Shown: piece by piece, positions 1 through 7,841 of the stretch
Position numbering within the stretch: position 1 is the first letter of the stretch
Layout: each line of letters opens with the position of its first letter
From: UBA6770 sp965661115
GTDB taxonomy: Bacteria; Bacteroidota; Bacteroidia; Flavobacteriales_G; Salibacteraceae
NCBI GenBank assembly: GCA_965661115.1
Contig: CBFICO010000033.1
Coordinates: 1 to 21,154 of the forward strand
DNA: 21,154 nucleotides
Reading direction: 5' to 3'
Position numbers and translations under genes: made by a program
Notes under the pieces: generated by a model
Seen by the model: only the letters and a program-made list of their open reading frames with translations
Databases searched by the model: none
What the model was told of the DNA's origin: nothing

Positions 1-46
1 CTCCAATGGTTCCTCTAATTCCAGAAATTGATTTGATTAATGTCAT
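1..46 (-). CDS. glmM: Phosphoglucosamine mutase (GlmM-like), N-terminal fragment
   Basis: Reading the minus strand from the ATG at 46-44 gives MTLIKSISGIRGTIG before the window ends. This matches the characteristic N-terminus of Bacteroidota phosphoglucosamine/phosphomannomutases (alpha-D-phosphohexomutase superfamily), in which the ISGIRGT segment lies at the sugar-phosphate site. The family interconverts glucosamine-6-phosphate and glucosamine-1-phosphate for UDP-GlcNAc and peptidoglycan synthesis, or the equivalent mannose phosphates. Only 15 codons are visible, so the catalytic serine loop cannot be checked and GlmM cannot be separated from ManB. A TATATTTG element lies at 91-84 on the same strand. 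The gene is divergent from the TPR-led operon. Confidence 0.75.
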   Translation of the reverse strand, partial: MTLIKSISGIRGTIG

Positions 47-83
47 AGCTCTACTAACGTTTTATACAGGATTTGAAGTGCGG

Positions 84-91
84 CAAATATA
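84..91 (-). promoter_or_regulatory. Candidate -7 element for the glmM-like gene
   Basis: TATATTTG on the minus strand fits the Bacteroidota sigma-ABfr -7 consensus TAnnTTTG and ends 37 bases before the ATG at 46. I see no TTG at the usual -33 position, so this rests on the -7 match alone. Confidence 0.4.
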
Positions 92-194
92 CTTTTTACC
101 TTAGTTTAATCTTAAGTTTTTGCACTTGTTCTTTGCTGTTAATTTCTTTTTGACAACTTTGCGCGGCCGAAAAAACGAGGCATCGTTTAATATC

Positions 195-202
195 TACATT
201 TG
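195..202 (+). promoter_or_regulatory. Candidate -7 element for the TPR-comA-aroE operon
   Basis: TACATTTG matches the Bacteroidota -7 consensus TAnnTTTG and lies 25 bases before the ATG at 228, a plausible leader length. No clear TTG is visible at the -33 position. Confidence 0.45.
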
Positions 203-227
203 TTAGTATAGTCGGTTTTTTGGACTT

Positions 228-1631
228 ATGAAAGAAGACTTCGACCCCTCTTATAACGACAACGATAACCAAAACAATTTGGTTAAGTTGGAAGATATGT
301 TTTCCGATACTGCTTACTACTATTTTGATGTAAGCGAATGGGAAGGTCTGATTGATTATTACCTCAATATTCTTAAACTAGAGAAAGCCGTAAAAGCACT
401 AGATTTTGCTCAACACCAACACCCAAATTCCGCCGAATTAAACCTAAAAAAGGCAGAAGTACTTATGGAGCAAAATCAACTGGACAATGCCATTGCTTTA
501 CTTAAGAAAATGGAGACTTCGTTTCCTTTTAATCCAGACATTTATGTTTCTCAAGGTGAGGCTTACAGCCGAAAAGGCGAGCAACGTACGGCGATAACAC
601 AATACAAACACGCACTCGACCTCGTAGAAGAAGGAAAAGAGGAGATTTACATTCAAATTGCAGCTGAATGTCAGTCTTTGGATAAACCTTCACAGGCAAT
701 ATACTGGATTAAGGTAATGCTGAGTGAGTTTCCAGAAAGTATTGAAGGCTTGTATGAAATTGCCTTTTGCTTTGAGGTAAACGACAGAAAAATAGCTGGT
801 ATTGATTTCTTTAAGGAGTTTTTGACCAAGTATCCATACAACCATCACGCATGGTTCAATTTAGGCAATCTGTACACCACGCTTGAGAATTATGATGACG
901 CCTTAACCGCCTTTGACTATTCTGTTATTTCCTTTGATGAGTTTTCGTCTGGTTGGTATAACAAAGGAAATATCTTAGGCAGAATGGGTCGATATCGTGA
1001 GGCTATCGAAGCTTTTGAGAAAACCTTAGAATTAGAAGGCCCATCAGCTCAAACCTACTTTTACATTGGCGACTGCTACGAGAACATTGAGAAATATGGG
1101 AAAGCAAAAAAGGCTTACCAACAAGCATTAGAACTTGATGAAGAACATCTTGATGCCTGGATAGGTGCTGCCAATTGCTATTTAGAGTTAGGTGATACTG
1201 AGGAAGCACTAAAATATTGCGAAAAAACGTTGAAACTGGATGCCGATAATAGCTTGGTTCAGTATTTATATGCTGATGTATGTAAAGCGCTAGGCTATAC
1301 TGAAGCAGCAAAACGCGGATACGACAAGGTTATTGATCTTGACCCAGAAAACTCAGAGGTTTACTTAGATTACTCTGACTTACTTTTTTGCACTGATGAA
1401 AAAGAAAATGCCATTGAACTAATTTCCAACGGTATTGTACGTTTTGAAAATCAAGCAAATCTTATTTACAGATTAGGTACGTACTTATTTCTTACTGGAA
1501 ATAAAGATGCAGCTTTTGAATATTGGACCAATGCTTTAATTGCTGCCGACCACTTAAAACAAACAATTTTTGAATATTGCCCTCAATTGAGGGCTGATAT
1601 TGAAATAAAGGATTTCTTTGCACAAATATGA
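228..1631 (+). CDS. Tetratricopeptide repeat protein (467 aa)
   Basis: This is an almost continuous array of 34-residue TPR units from about residue 35 to the C-terminus. Typical helix A/B signatures are seen, such as the AWFNLGNLYTTLENYDDAL stretch near residue 208 and a YFYIGDCYENIEKYGKAKKA unit near residue 277. There is no signal peptide and no membrane segment, so it is probably cytosolic. TPR arrays bind other proteins and the partner cannot be read from the sequence. It is the first gene of a plus-strand operon, and its TGA overlaps the ATG of the ComA-type gene by 4 bases, which implies translational coupling. The N-terminus is acidic and rich in D and N. The TPR assignment is secure, the function is unknown. 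Confidence 0.9.
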   Translation: MKEDFDPSYNDNDNQNNLVKLEDMFSDTAYYYFDVSEWEGLIDYYLNILKLEKAVKALDFAQHQHPNSAELNLKKAEVLMEQNQLDNAIALLKKMETSFPFNPDIYVSQGEAYSRKGEQRTAITQYKHALDLVEEGKEEIYIQIAAECQSLDKPSQAIYWIKVMLSEFPESIEGLYEIAFCFEVNDRKIAGIDFFKEFLTKYPYNHHAWFNLGNLYTTLENYDDALTAFDYSVISFDEFSSGWYNKGNILGRMGRYREAIEAFEKTLELEGPSAQTYFYIGDCYENIEKYGKAKKAYQQALELDEEHLDAWIGAANCYLELGDTEEALKYCEKTLKLDADNSLVQYLYADVCKALGYTEAAKRGYDKVIDLDPENSEVYLDYSDLLFCTDEKENAIELISNGIVRFENQANLIYRLGTYLFLTGNKDAAFEYWTNALIAADHLKQTIFEYCPQLRADIEIKDFFAQI

Positions 1632-2413
1632 ATTATTCACTCCCCTATATACCCGAACGCACATCTAAACCCAGAAACACTGGTGTAACCATGATGATGG
1701 ACAAAGGTCTTAGTGTGCGCCAAGTAGAAGATTTTATTGAACAAGCTGGTGATTTAACTGACTACGTTAAGTTAGGTTTTGGCACTTCGTTCGTTACCAA
1801 ACGAATCGAAGAAAAAATAAAATTGTACCACGAGGCAGATATCAAAGTTTATTTGGGCGGTACGCTCTTCGAAGCGTTTTTAATTCGTGAGAAGTACGAC
1901 GATTACAAAAAACTTCTTAGCAAACTAAACCTTCACTGTGCTGAAATTTCTGACGGTTCGATTTATTTAGATCATGGCAAAAAGTGTGAACTTATTGCTG
2001 ACCTCTCTAAAGAGGTAGAAGTGTTGAGTGAAGTGGGCAGTAAAGAAGAAGGTATCTTTATTAGTCCAGGAATGTGGATTAATATGATGCGCGATGAATT
2101 ACAAGCAGGAAGCGTAAAGGTTATTGCAGAAGCGCGTGAATCTGGTAACGTTGGAATTTATCGTCCTAACGGAACAGCACACACCATGTTGGTAAACAAG
2201 ATTATTGCGAACATTGATGTTGCCAATATTTTGTGGGAAGCTCCAAAGAAACCGCAACAAGTTTGGTTTATCGATCAATTTGGTCATAATGTAAACTTAG
2301 GTAACATTGGACCTGAAGAGGTTATTCCCCTAGAAACGTTGCGTGTTGGTTTAAGAGGTGATACTTTTATGCACTTCTTACCGGAGTCTATTGTAGAAAA
2401 CAATCAAGAATAA
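1628..2413 (+). CDS. comA: Phosphosulfolactate synthase (ComA family)
   Basis: This 261 aa protein is close to the family's usual length and carries conserved segments of the ComA TIM barrel in order: TMMMDKG (21-27), VKLGFGTS (47-54), GGTLFE (77-82), EISDGSI (106-112), LSEVGSK (133-139), EARESG (168-173), FGHNVNLGNI (218-227) and LETLRVGLRGDT (235-246). The family adds sulfite to phosphoenolpyruvate to give (R)-2-phospho-3-sulfolactate. This is the first step of coenzyme M synthesis in methanogens and of sulfolactate formation in Bacillus spores. No ComB-type phosphatase or ComC-type dehydrogenase lies nearby, so the end product here is unknown. A link to sulfonolipid or other sulfonate synthesis is only inference. 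The start overlaps the upstream stop (ATGA), and a rhodanese gene follows after 3 bases. Confidence 0.88.
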   Translation: MNYSLPYIPERTSKPRNTGVTMMMDKGLSVRQVEDFIEQAGDLTDYVKLGFGTSFVTKRIEEKIKLYHEADIKVYLGGTLFEAFLIREKYDDYKKLLSKLNLHCAEISDGSIYLDHGKKCELIADLSKEVEVLSEVGSKEEGIFISPGMWINMMRDELQAGSVKVIAEARESGNVGIYRPNGTAHTMLVNKIIANIDVANILWEAPKKPQQVWFIDQFGHNVNLGNIGPEEVIPLETLRVGLRGDTFMHFLPESIVENNQE

Positions 2414-2416
2414 GTT

Positions 2417-2734
2417 ATGAAGCAGGTTAGCCCTTTAGAGCTTAAAAATTGGTTAGCCTTCGGGCAAGTTCAAGTAATAGATATTCGTGAACCTTACGAG
2501 TACGAGTTCTCGCATATTCCAGAAGCGGAATCAATTCCAATGGCAACCGTTTTAGATAAACTTGATAGCATATCACGAACTAAAAAAGTAGCTATGCATT
2601 GCAGAACAGGAAAACGCGCTGAGGCGATGATTGACTACTTGGAAGTGCATCACCAATTCGAAAATTTATATAATCTAACCGGCGGAATCCTTGCTTGGTC
2701 AGAAGAAGTGGATGCCGCTGCGGCACCATGTTAA
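2417..2734 (+). CDS. Single-domain rhodanese-like sulfurtransferase
   Basis: The protein is a 105 aa single rhodanese domain with no signal peptide. The N-terminal VIDIREPYEYEFSHIPEAE segment (20-38) is the conserved CH2A-type motif. The active-site loop is C62-R-T-G-K-R67, a six-residue loop starting with the catalytic cysteine, as in active single-domain (GlpE/PspE-type) sulfurtransferases. The C-terminal NLTGGILAW motif (86-94) is also typical. These enzymes carry a persulfide on the cysteine and can transfer sulfane sulfur to acceptors, with sulfite formed from thiosulfate in the canonical reaction. Placed 3 bases after comA, whose substrate is sulfite, it could supply or handle sulfur for that step, but this is inference from position. 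A terminal Cys is present (AAAAPC). Confidence 0.9.
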   Translation: MKQVSPLELKNWLAFGQVQVIDIREPYEYEFSHIPEAESIPMATVLDKLDSISRTKKVAMHCRTGKRAEAMIDYLEVHHQFENLYNLTGGILAWSEEVDAAAAPC

Positions 2735-2737
2735 GCT

Positions 2738-3667
2738 ATGAAAAGAAGTATTAAAGATTATTTGCTCATTACAGCAAAAGGGATGGGTATGGGTGCTGCA
2801 GATGTAGTACCTGGTGTTTCTGGAGGTACCATTGCGTTTATCACCGGCATTTACGAAGAGTTGATTAACTCGCTAAAATCCATTGAACCGCAAACCATTA
2901 AGCTACTGTTTTCTGAAGGAATTGCAGCCACCTGGAAAAAGGTAAACGGCAATTTTTTAGTTGCGCTGTTTGTAGGTATTGGAATTTCGGTTGTAAGTCT
3001 TTCTAAACTCATTAAGTATTTACTTGCCGAGCATCCAATTTTAGTTTGGAGTTTCTTCTTTGGTTTAATTATCGCTTCGGCTTATGTAGTTTCAAAAAGT
3101 ATTAACCAATGGAACTTTAAATCGATTGGCGGTATTGTGTTAGGTAGCGCTATCGCCTATTACATCACCATTGCAACTCCAGCACAAACACCTACCGACC
3201 TTTGGTTTATATTCTTATGTGGCATGTTAGCAATTTGCGCCATGATTCTACCTGGTATTTCTGGTGCTTTTATCCTTTTACTGCTAGGTAAATATGCGTT
3301 TATTGTAGGTGCTTTAAGCGAATTAAACCTTATTGTAATTGGCACTTTTATGGTAGGCTGTGTGTTAGGATTGGTTTCATTTTCACACGTGCTGAGTTTC
3401 ATGTTTAAGATGTTCCACAACATGACTATTGCCATTCTAACTGGCTTTATGATTGGATCTTTAAACAAAGTTTGGCCCTGGAAAGAAACGCTTACCACTC
3501 GTATCAATTCACACGGAGAGATAGTACCTGTAACGCAAATGAGCGTACTGCCTAGAAACTATACTGAAGCAGAAGCAATGATCTTTGGTGCATTTGTTAT
3601 GATGTTAGTTGGTTTTGCGCTTATCATTATCATGGATAAGTTTTCTCAAAAGAAGGAGCCTAGTTGA
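2738..3667 (+). CDS. DUF368 / PopT-like polyprenyl-phosphate transporter
   Basis: This 309 aa polytopic membrane protein has the DUF368 hallmarks. The N-terminal GMGMGAADVVPGVSGGTIAF (residues 15-34) is mirrored in the second half by MILPGISGAFILLLLGKY (around 168-185), reflecting an internal inverted duplication. About eight hydrophobic segments are visible. Members of this family have been identified as undecaprenyl-phosphate translocases (PopT) that return the lipid carrier across the cytoplasmic membrane for cell-wall synthesis. Whether this member has that substrate is inference. It starts 3 bases after the rhodanese stop and its TGA overlaps the TTG start of aroE. Confidence 0.88.
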   Translation: MKRSIKDYLLITAKGMGMGAADVVPGVSGGTIAFITGIYEELINSLKSIEPQTIKLLFSEGIAATWKKVNGNFLVALFVGIGISVVSLSKLIKYLLAEHPILVWSFFFGLIIASAYVVSKSINQWNFKSIGGIVLGSAIAYYITIATPAQTPTDLWFIFLCGMLAICAMILPGISGAFILLLLGKYAFIVGALSELNLIVIGTFMVGCVLGLVSFSHVLSFMFKMFHNMTIAILTGFMIGSLNKVWPWKETLTTRINSHGEIVPVTQMSVLPRNYTEAEAMIFGAFVMMLVGFALIIIMDKFSQKKEPS

Positions 3668-4407
3668 AAACCTATGGTTTAATAGGGAAAAGTCTAGGAC
3701 ACTCGTATTCTAAAAGCTATTTCGAGAAAAAGTTTAAAGCGCTCTCAATAGAGAATTGCATCTATCAAAACTTTGAGCTTCCCAATATTGAATGTCTCAA
3801 CGATTTAATTGAGAGCACCCCTTCTCTGCTAGGTTTTAATGTTACCATTCCTTTTAAAACTTCCATTATTCCATTATTAGATGATTTAAGCAATGCCGCC
3901 AAACAAATTGGCGCGGTAAATTGTGTACGCATAAACCGCAACGGTAGTGCTTATTCACTTTCAGGGCACAACACGGATTACCTCGGTTTTATCAACTCAT
4001 TGAAACCGCTTTTGAATAACGAACTCCATACCAAGGCCTTGGTTTTAGGAACTGGCGGTGCTGCTAAAGCTATCCATTATGGGCTTAGCGAATTAAATAT
4101 TAAACCCATTTCGGTTGGAAGAAGCAATGGAGAACTTTTATTCTCAGATTTAACTTCTGAAATAATTCTACATCACAAGCTGATCGTGAACTGTACGCCT
4201 GTGGGCACCTTCCCTAATATAGACGACCTACCTTCTATTCCCTTAAATGGTATTGGCAATACACATCTGGTTTATGACTTGATTTACAACCCAGAAACCA
4301 CCAGACTTCTTTCTGAAAGTTCAGCCAGAGGAGCAGAAATAAAAAACGGACTTGAAATGCTGCAAATTCAAGCCGAAAAAAGCTGGGAGATTTGGAATCA
4401 CGATTGA
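3664..4407 (+). CDS. aroE: Shikimate dehydrogenase
   Basis: This 247 aa enzyme reduces 3-dehydroshikimate to shikimate with NADPH, the fourth step of the chorismate pathway. Visible motifs are the substrate site GLIGKSLGHSYSKSYF (5-20), NVTIPFK with catalytic Lys65, GHNTDYLGF with Asp105, the Rossmann glycine loop GTGGAAKA (129-136), NCTPVG (176-181) and the C-terminal GLEMLQIQA segment. The start is a TTG at 3664. It is supported by the 4-base TTGA overlap with the preceding stop and by the position of GLIGxxLGHSxS right at the N-terminus, as usual. It is shorter than E. coli AroE (about 270 aa), as is common in Bacteroidota. Confidence 0.93.
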   Translation: MKTYGLIGKSLGHSYSKSYFEKKFKALSIENCIYQNFELPNIECLNDLIESTPSLLGFNVTIPFKTSIIPLLDDLSNAAKQIGAVNCVRINRNGSAYSLSGHNTDYLGFINSLKPLLNNELHTKALVLGTGGAAKAIHYGLSELNIKPISVGRSNGELLFSDLTSEIILHHKLIVNCTPVGTFPNIDDLPSIPLNGIGNTHLVYDLIYNPETTRLLSESSARGAEIKNGLEMLQIQAEKSWEIWNHD

Positions 4408-4446
4408 TTCGTTTATCTGTCAGAATTCAGCACTTTTGCAGGCTAA

Positions 4447-5424
4447 ATGGCGAGAATATCTAAAAATATTGAAGAAGCAGCGGAACTTTTAACCAAAGGT
4501 GAATTAGTTGCAATACCTACTGAAACCGTGTATGGTTTAGCAGCCAATATATTTAAGTCAGAAAGTGTCTCTAATATATTCAAACTTAAAAACCGTCCCC
4601 TTTATAATCCGTTAATCGTACATACACATTCTATTGATGCTGCAACTGAATTAGTAGAAGGGTTTCCTGGAAAAGCACAACTTTTGGCAGAGCATTTTTG
4701 GCCAGGACCGTTAACGTTGGTGCTAAAAAAGAAATCGATAATTCCAGACCAAATAACCGCTGGAAAAGACACGGTAGCCATTAGAATTCCAAACCACCCC
4801 ACCACGCTTGCCCTTTTAAAAAAGCTAGATTTTCCTCTTGCCGCGCCTAGCGCCAACCCTTTTGGAAGTATAAGTCCTACTAAAGCTGAACATGTTGCCA
4901 GTTATTTTAACGACGACTTACCAATAGTTTTGGATGGCGGGCCATGTACAAGTGGTATAGAATCAACCATAATCGGATTTCCGCAAGGCGAACCTATAGT
5001 ATATCGTTTAGGCTCTATTTCCTTAGAGGATATCGAGAAAGTGGTGGGCGGGGTACAACTGCAAAACAAAGATGACAAGGCACCGGCCGCTCCTGGCATG
5101 ATGTCAAGACACTATGCACCGAATACCAAAACGGTTTTGGTTAAAAATGTCACTGGGTATGTAAATGAAAATCCGGACAAAAAGTTGGCAGTTCTGAGCT
5201 TCGATACAAAAATCGGCGCTGAGAATGTAATTACATGTAAAGTGCTTTCAGCGGAAGGTAATTTAGATGAGGCTATGGCTAAACTGTACGCTACCTTGCA
5301 TGATTTGGATAAACTGGCTATCGATGAAATAGTTGCGGAACATTTTCCTGACACAGGGGTTGGAAGAGCTATTAACGATAGGTTGACCCGCGCTACTAAA
5401 GGGAAACCTGATGATACTTTATAA
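4447..5424 (+). CDS. Threonylcarbamoyl-AMP synthase, Sua5 type
   Basis: The enzyme makes threonylcarbamoyl-AMP from threonine, bicarbonate and ATP, the first step of the t6A37 modification of ANN-decoding tRNAs. The YrdC domain covers about residues 1-200 with PTETVYGLA (24-32), KLKNRPLYNPL (46-56), AIRIPNHP (about 114-121), SANPFGSISPT (about 136-146) and an ESTIIGF stretch. An APGMMSRHYAP linker (about 215-225) leads into a C-terminal Sua5 domain, so this is the long two-domain form (325 aa), not the short TsaC form. It lies 39 bases after aroE and may be on the same transcript. Its last 6 bases overlap the convergent M1 peptidase gene. Confidence 0.93.
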   Translation: MARISKNIEEAAELLTKGELVAIPTETVYGLAANIFKSESVSNIFKLKNRPLYNPLIVHTHSIDAATELVEGFPGKAQLLAEHFWPGPLTLVLKKKSIIPDQITAGKDTVAIRIPNHPTTLALLKKLDFPLAAPSANPFGSISPTKAEHVASYFNDDLPIVLDGGPCTSGIESTIIGFPQGEPIVYRLGSISLEDIEKVVGGVQLQNKDDKAPAAPGMMSRHYAPNTKTVLVKNVTGYVNENPDKKLAVLSFDTKIGAENVITCKVLSAEGNLDEAMAKLYATLHDLDKLAIDEIVAEHFPDTGVGRAINDRLTRATKGKPDDTL

Positions 5425-7380
5425 TTTCCTCGCTTTTATAAACTTAAGCGAGTGTAGCCCCCAATAATCTTTAATGCGAATGGTGTATGCCCCGTTGTTT
5501 AAAAACGATACATCCATCGTGTAAACCTTTTGCGAAATGCCTGTTTCTACTTTCTGGCTTATTACCAAATTGCCCATCAAATCAAAAATATCAAGCGTTA
5601 AATCGGGCAACATAGCATTAGACAATTGCAGATTCAATACATCTGAAACCGGATTAGGTGAAATCTTGTAAACCACGTTTTCTTGTTCAAAATCAGATTT
5701 AAATACGGTACTCTCCCCTTTCAATATTTGTCGGTCTGGGTCTAACTGAACCACTCTAATATCTTGGTCAGCAGGCCAATCAAGAATCAGCTCTTGCGGA
5801 CTCGTGTAATTATCTATGTAAAGTATGGTATCAGAAAAATCGTCAATAATTCGTATAGGAACTTTCATTTCATAGAAGGTTCCTTCCCAAATATGGCTTT
5901 GATCCTGCTCTAATACCAAATGCAGTTTTCCTTGTTGGGTTTGATGCCATTCGAGCTGATAAATAGGAAATCCTTTTTTGTAAAACCAATCGTTAAAAAA
6001 CTCGTCTAGATCCTCTCCGCCTTGCATTTTCATGTGGCGAATTAAATCATCGGTTTTGGCAAATCCGTAAGATAAACTAGTGTCCTTCAAATAAGCTCTC
6101 AAAGCATTAAAGAACGGTTCGTCGCCCATTCTATAACGCAACATGTGTAACACATACGAACCTTTTCGGTAGGTAAGATTAGAAGAGAACATTCGACCAA
6201 CATCACTGGTATCGGGAATAAATACACTTCCAGCAGGCTCATTTGTGCTTGCGTTTATGGTGACTGTTTTCCAATTTTCCCACGTATTTTCATCAAAGAG
6301 AAACTCATAAGTTAATCCCTCTATATAGGTTGCAAAGCTTTCATTCAGCCAGAGGTCTTGCCAGGTGCCGCAAGTAACTTTATCTCCAAACCACTGGTGT
6401 GCCAACTCATGCGCAACCAATCCGTGCTTAAAGTGCACCATAAAGCTCATGGTCTGATGCTCCATACCTCCGCCCCAACCAAATTGCGCGTGACCGTATA
6501 ACTCTTTAGAAAATGGATATGGACCGAATAAATCCTCAAACAAGACCATCATAGACTTGAAGTTTTTTAGATCTTCCATCGCCTCAGCCGAATCTTGTGG
6601 AAAAATATAATTAACAAAATCCAGCGTACCTGACTCTAAATCGAGCGTTTCCTTAGTGAAAATGTAGTCTGCAACAGCAAACGCTACCAAGTAAGCTACT
6701 ATTGGGTAGCCGTGCTTAAAGGTGTATTTTGTTTTCCCATTGCCCAAATTCAATGAAGAAGTTAAAACTCCATTGGCTGCCGCTTTATACTTACTTGGAA
6801 CAGTAACCGATATTTCTAACGATTCAATTTTATCTTGTAAATCCTGCTTACAGGGCCACCATTCTTTCGCTCCATACGGCTGAGACAGCGTCCATAGAAC
6901 ACTATCGCCATAAATATTGGTGTCTGCTACAAAAGCACGAGTTTGACGAGGTTTCCCCTCGTAGGATATCTTCACCGTATTTGTGCTGCCTGCCATATAC
7001 GCATTGGAAGATTTTATTACCAGATAATCGTTGGCGTGCGAAAAATCAACAGCAGCGCCATTGAGCTCTACAGAATTAACGCTTAGCGAATCGCTACAAT
7101 TTAATTCAATCTCTGAGAAACCACCTTGTGTAATATCAAAAGTCGTTTCGACCAATCCTTTTATGTATTGAATTCCAGGAGTTACTTCAACGTCTATTTT
7201 TTGTTTGGTTACATCAAAAAATCCACGATAGGCCCTGTTTATGGTTGATGCTTTTAGGTTTTTCTGAAAGCTTTTTAGCTCCGCCTTGGCTACCTCTTCT
7301 GTAGCATACATATACTGTTCTTGGCCTATGGCATTAGAGGTAAATATTAATCCAGTAAGCAGTAAAATAACCAATCGCAT
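5419..7380 (-). CDS. Secreted M1-family aminopeptidase with T9SS sorting domain
   Basis: This 653 aa zinc metallopeptidase starts with a signal peptide (hydrophobic 3-17, likely cleaved near residue 19). An N-terminal beta domain is followed by the M1 catalytic domain with GGGMEH (303-308, the exopeptidase GxMEN variant), HELAHQW (324-330, zinc ligands His324 and His328, catalytic Glu325) and NESFATY (346-352, third ligand Glu347). A conserved YRKGSYVLHMLR stretch follows near residue 407. From about 570 a type A T9SS C-terminal domain begins with ISPNPVSDVLNL and ends YTIRIKDYWGLHSLKF-IKARKL. It is therefore predicted to cross the outer membrane by type IX secretion, to be released or surface bound, and to release N-terminal amino acids from external peptides. 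It overlaps the convergent Sua5 gene by 6 bases. Confidence 0.93.
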   Translation of the reverse strand: MRLVILLLTGLIFTSNAIGQEQYMYATEEVAKAELKSFQKNLKASTINRAYRGFFDVTKQKIDVEVTPGIQYIKGLVETTFDITQGGFSEIELNCSDSLSVNSVELNGAAVDFSHANDYLVIKSSNAYMAGSTNTVKISYEGKPRQTRAFVADTNIYGDSVLWTLSQPYGAKEWWPCKQDLQDKIESLEISVTVPSKYKAAANGVLTSSLNLGNGKTKYTFKHGYPIVAYLVAFAVADYIFTKETLDLESGTLDFVNYIFPQDSAEAMEDLKNFKSMMVLFEDLFGPYPFSKELYGHAQFGWGGGMEHQTMSFMVHFKHGLVAHELAHQWFGDKVTCGTWQDLWLNESFATYIEGLTYEFLFDENTWENWKTVTINASTNEPAGSVFIPDTSDVGRMFSSNLTYRKGSYVLHMLRYRMGDEPFFNALRAYLKDTSLSYGFAKTDDLIRHMKMQGGEDLDEFFNDWFYKKGFPIYQLEWHQTQQGKLHLVLEQDQSHIWEGTFYEMKVPIRIIDDFSDTILYIDNYTSPQELILDWPADQDIRVVQLDPDRQILKGESTVFKSDFEQENVVYKISPNPVSDVLNLQLSNAMLPDLTLDIFDLMGNLVISQKVETGISQKVYTMDVSFLNNGAYTIRIKDYWGLHSLKFIKARKL

Positions 7381-7432
7381 TATTGCGAATTTAAAGTTAT
7401 ATGAGATTGGTTTTTGTTAATTAATGGTTTTC

Positions 7433-7463
7433 GCCTCAAGCCGGCTAGGCTCATTCTTTTGGC
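7433..7463 (+). repeat. 31-base dispersed repeat, copy 1
   Basis: The 31-base sequence starting gcctcaagccggctaggc and ending cttttggc is found again in the same orientation at 13901-13931, with one mismatch (c at 7437, g at 13905). It contains the 8-base palindrome AGCCGGCT. In this copy it runs on into a hairpin. Confidence 0.85.
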
Positions 7464-7482
7464 CATAGCCCCAAAAAGAATG
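7452..7482. repeat. Inverted repeat at the end of repeat copy 1
   Basis: CATTCTTTTGG and CCAAAAAGAATG form arms separated by a short loop, with one extra A in the right arm. The right arm is absent in copy 2 at 13901-13931. Confidence 0.6.
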
Positions 7483-7545
7483 CAAAAGCGCGTTGAAGCT
7501 TTGAAAGGAGCTGTTCTGCTCTCAACAAATCCAAATTACCCCTTC

Positions 7546-7565
7546 CCTGCCTGCCGGTAGGCAGG
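7546..7565. repeat. 20-base GC-rich palindrome (REP-like)
   Basis: CCTGCCTGCCGGTAGGCAGG is a palindrome with only one G-T wobble. GC-rich palindromes of this kind are seen scattered between genes in many Bacteroidota genomes. No second copy is in this window. Confidence 0.6.
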
Positions 7566-7603
7566 CGTCAGGCCTGGGCGAGCAGCCGACACTCAACCTC
7601 GCT

Positions 7604-7624
7604 CAAAACTCCACAGGAGTTTTG
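7604..7624. repeat. Hairpin, 9-bp arms
   Basis: CAAAACTCC and GGAGTTTTG are perfect inverted arms around a 3-base loop (ACA). There is no T-tract of terminator type after it. Confidence 0.6.
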
Positions 7625-7641
7625 CCGTCCCTCAGGTAAGG

Positions 7642-7668
7642 ATAGTTCATACTAATCCGCTGAACTAT
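7642..7668. repeat. Hairpin, 8-bp arms
   Basis: ATAGTTCA (7642-7649) and TGAACTAT (7661-7668) are perfect inverted arms around an 11-base loop. Confidence 0.5.
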
Positions 7669-7763
7669 TACTTAACTTTAATGATTCAATAGTATCAACT
7701 AAGCGCAGCGTTCTCAAAACCAATGATAGTAACCAAAGTGGTAAGTTTAGAAACTCAGAATAG

Positions 7764-7784
7764 ATTCCGGCTTGTGACCGGAAT
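7764..7784. repeat. Hairpin, 7-bp arms ATTCCGG/CCGGAAT
   Basis: ATTCCGG and CCGGAAT flank a 7-base loop. The ATTCCG/CGGAAT ends resemble those of the larger hairpin at 16758-16823, so they may belong to one family of dispersed palindromes. Confidence 0.5.
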
Positions 7785-7841
7785 AACGTGGGAGATTAAA
7801 ACATCTACCCTACCTGAGGTATGTTGCAACTATGCCCTTTG

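Larger units (their letters stand above)
7381..7841. other. Gene-free 461-base region with stacked inverted repeats
   Basis: No plausible CDS is seen between the M1 peptidase start (7380) and the DUF2452 stop (7842). The stretch contains several hairpin-forming sequences (7452-7482, 7546-7565, 7604-7624, 7642-7668, 7764-7784) and a 31-base repeat that recurs at 13901. It is more GC-rich around 7540-7640 than the flanks. It looks like a dispersed non-coding repeat or an accumulation of such repeats, not a decayed gene. The promoter of the M1 gene should lie at its left end; TAACTTTA-like sequence is present there but does not fully match the consensus. Confidence 0.6.

Noticed and set aside
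4431..4438. CACTTTTG before the Sua5 gene as a promoter
   Set aside because: It has one mismatch to the consensus and lies 9 bases from the start codon, so I do not list it.
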